DNA of 5,344 bases from positions 1 through 5,344 of the forward strand of contig JAISWA010000117.1 in assembly GCA_031271275.1 (NCBI GenBank). Direction: 5' to 3'. The translations under genes and the position numbers were made by a program. The notes under the pieces were generated by a model. The model did no database searches. It had not been told where the DNA came from and saw nothing but the letters and a program-made list of their open reading frames with translations. This document shows, piece by piece, positions 4,301 to 5,344 of this stretch. Origin of the DNA: Clostridiales bacterium (lineage in GTDB: Bacteria; Bacillota; Clostridia; Lachnospirales; WQUN01). The first letter of the stretch is position 1. Each line of letters starts with the position of its first letter.

Positions 4301-5065
4301 ATGACGGTAGGCAGCATTGCCCAAACGCAAATGAGCGACGCCATGCTGAAGCTCTCCACCATGAAGCGCGTTAATTCCGCTTCCGACGACGCGGCGGGTC
4401 TTGCTATCATGGAAAAGATGGAAGGTCAAATCCGCGGGATTGACCGGGGCACGGACAATACCCTCGACATGAAGAACCTGGTCAGAACCGCCGAAGGCGG
4501 GCTCTCCGGCATCGAAGACAGCCTTCAGCGCGTGCGCGAGCTTAGCGTACAGGCTTCAAACGGCATTTATACCGACAGCGACCGGCAGCTCATACAAAAC
4601 GAAGTCAGCCAGTTGATGGACGGGATAAACGACGTGGCGAAAAATACGGAATTTAACGGTCAAAAACTGCTCGACGGCTCGTTTACGGAAAAACATACGG
4701 CGTCTTCGGCGGACGGCTCCGGCGCGGATGTGACCATCCCCAATATGGACGCTATCGCCATCGGTCTGGACGGGTTCGACGTGTCGAAAGGCAATTTTGA
4801 CATCGGCACGATTGACAAGGCGCTCAGTCTGGTCAGCAGCGCCCGCTCCACCCTCGGCGCGATGGAAAACCGTTTCGATTACACCGTTAATTCCAATAAC
4901 GTGATGATGCTTAACCAAGTGGCCGCCAAAAGCCGTATCGCCGATTTGGATATGGCCAAGGGCGTCAGCGACATGGAAAAGGGCCGCGTGCTTAACGAAA
5001 TGGCCATCTACAACCAACGGCAGCAGCAGGAGCGGGCAAGAATGCCGCTTTCATTGCTCGGGTAA
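4301..5065 (+). CDS. Small flagellin with shortened N-terminal D0 region
   Basis: Flagellin is the filament subunit, exported through the flagellar secretion system. The product has 254 residues. The conserved N-terminal D0/D1 region covers about 1-128, with NSASDDAAGLAI at 25-36, LQRVRELSVQASNG at 75-88 and NTEFNGQKLLDGSF at 115-128. A very short central region (about 129-168) replaces the usual surface-exposed D2/D3 domains. The C-terminal D1/D0 region covers about 170-254, with SRIADLDMAKGVSDMEKGRV at 211-230 and the typical end LSLLG. Compared with B. subtilis Hag, about 12 residues (the MRINHN-type start) are missing. The C-terminal helix carries the unusually polar QRQQQERAR where most flagellins have an Ala/Gln-rich stretch. 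There is no cysteine, as is usual for flagellins. It may be a minor or specialised flagellin, or a flagellin relative that does not form filaments. It probably shares a transcript with the gene before it. Confidence 0.92.
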   Translation: MTVGSIAQTQMSDAMLKLSTMKRVNSASDDAAGLAIMEKMEGQIRGIDRGTDNTLDMKNLVRTAEGGLSGIEDSLQRVRELSVQASNGIYTDSDRQLIQNEVSQLMDGINDVAKNTEFNGQKLLDGSFTEKHTASSADGSGADVTIPNMDAIAIGLDGFDVSKGNFDIGTIDKALSLVSSARSTLGAMENRFDYTVNSNNVMMLNQVAAKSRIADLDMAKGVSDMEKGRVLNEMAIYNQRQQQERARMPLSLLG

Positions 5066-5077
5066 TATATCTTTATT

Positions 5078-5149
5078 GTCATTCTGAGCCGCAGGCGAAG
5101 AATCTGTTGCTTCGCAGCATGTAGGATTCTTCGCTACGCTCAGAATGAC
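5078..5149. repeat. Palindromic repeat element, copy B (inverted relative to copy A)
   Basis: Left arm 5078-5104 and right arm 5125-5149 are inverse complements apart from the internal spacer (CGCAGG on the left; GTAG, read on the opposite strand, on the right). They surround a 20-nt centre at 5105-5124. Core length and arm sequences match copy A at 286-357. The longer CGCAGG-type arm is on the left here and on the right there, so the two elements face opposite ways. Five T residues follow the right arm directly, so in RNA this long stem could also act as the flagellin terminator. Confidence 0.85.
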
Positions 5150-5230
5150 TTTTTAAAATCAACCAAAGCAGCACGACTTTTTTAAAATCAACCAAAACAG
5201 CATGACGTCTTTTTTTTAATCAACTCAAAA
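5147..5230 (+). repeat. Three tandem 27-29-bp AT-rich repeats
   Basis: Unit 1 (5147-5174) and unit 2 (5175-5203) both start GAC plus a T run, continue AAAATCAACCAAA and end in CAGCA plus one base. They differ by one T and two substitutions. Unit 3 (5204-5230) is degenerate: it starts GACGTC, has eight Ts and keeps AATCAAC. The GAC of unit 1 is the last three bases of palindromic copy B. The repeats lie between the flagellin gene and the shared terminator and encode nothing evident. Confidence 0.75.
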
Positions 5231-5258
5231 AGAGCGGGCCGAAACCCGCTCTTTCTTT
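5229..5258. terminator. Rho-independent terminator between convergent genes
   Basis: AAAGAGCGGG (5229-5238) pairs perfectly with CCCGCTCTTT (5245-5254) around a CCGAAA loop, and CTTT follows on the plus strand. Read on the minus strand the stem is followed by TTTTTGAG. It can end transcripts from the flagellin gene (plus) and from the gene stopping at 5277 (minus). Confidence 0.88.
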
Positions 5259-5276
5259 ACTTCGCAAAGCAATTTC

Positions 5277-5344
5277 CTACTCCGCCGCCGTGAACGAAAC
5301 CGTTTCTTCGTCAGACCGGAGTATCAGGTTAAACAACTTTTCCG
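5277..5344 (-). CDS. 3' end of an unidentified minus-strand gene, partial
   Basis: On the minus strand one frame is open from the window edge to a TAG at 5277-5279, giving 21 visible residues that end LRSDEETVSFTAAE. The other two minus frames hit stops within 21 bases of the edge. The convergent terminator 19 bp downstream, with a good T tract on the minus strand, supports a real gene end here. The visible piece is too short to assign a family or function. Confidence 0.55.
   Translation of the reverse strand, partial: EKLFNLILRSDEETVSFTAAE

Noticed and set aside
4556..5017. Minus-strand open frame inside the flagellin gene
   Set aside because: It is fully antisense to conserved flagellin sequence, with no ribosome binding site.
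5147..5230. CRISPR array
   Set aside because: The units are head-to-tail with no unique spacers, and there are only three copies.

Overview
The window looks like chromosomal DNA of a motile, GC-rich member of the Firmicutes, most likely a Clostridia lineage. This is inferred from strong GGAGG ribosome binding sites, a flagellin gene, a Bacillus/Clostridium-type sigma-D promoter motif, a copper-amine-oxidase-type stalk domain and typical Gram-positive hairpin terminators. The coding regions are GC-rich and the gaps between them are AT-rich. No phage, plasmid, CRISPR, tRNA or rRNA signature is visible.

Layout, left to right. (1) Positions 1-258 are the 3' end of a gene for a probable secreted protein ending in a stalk domain. 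(2) Positions 259-645 hold no gene. They carry a 72-bp palindromic repeat, a degenerate half copy of it, two hairpin terminators (one downstream of each flanking gene) and a set of three GGATATTT motifs spaced by about one helical turn. (3) Positions 646-1893, minus strand, encode a 415-residue protein of unknown function with two putative globular ends joined by a Pro/Glu-rich linker containing five regularly placed cysteines. (4) Divergent from it, after 109 bp, is glmM (2003-3364), phosphoglucosamine mutase, with every catalytic motif intact. (5) Positions 3365-3533 form a compact regulatory region: a 10-bp tandem duplication, a possible sigma-A promoter, an exact sigma-D -10 box, a leader hairpin and a perfect 22-bp palindrome. 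(6) Positions 3534-4259 encode a 241-residue protein with an Ala-rich N-terminus and a conserved-looking C-terminal domain of unknown function. (7) Positions 4301-5065, 41 bp further on, encode a small 254-residue flagellin whose first D0 helix is about 12 residues short. (8) The tail carries a second 72-bp palindromic element in opposite orientation to the first, three tandem 27-29-bp repeats, a terminator shared by convergent genes, and the last 21 codons of an unidentified minus-strand gene.

Genes working together: glmM makes glucosamine-1-phosphate for cell-wall precursors and appears to stand alone. The 3534 gene and the flagellin gene probably form one sigma-D-controlled unit, which makes the unknown 3534 product a candidate flagellum-associated protein. 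The most interesting items are this pair with its regulatory leader, the Cys/Pro-repeat protein, and the two equal-length palindromic elements with different 20-nt centres.
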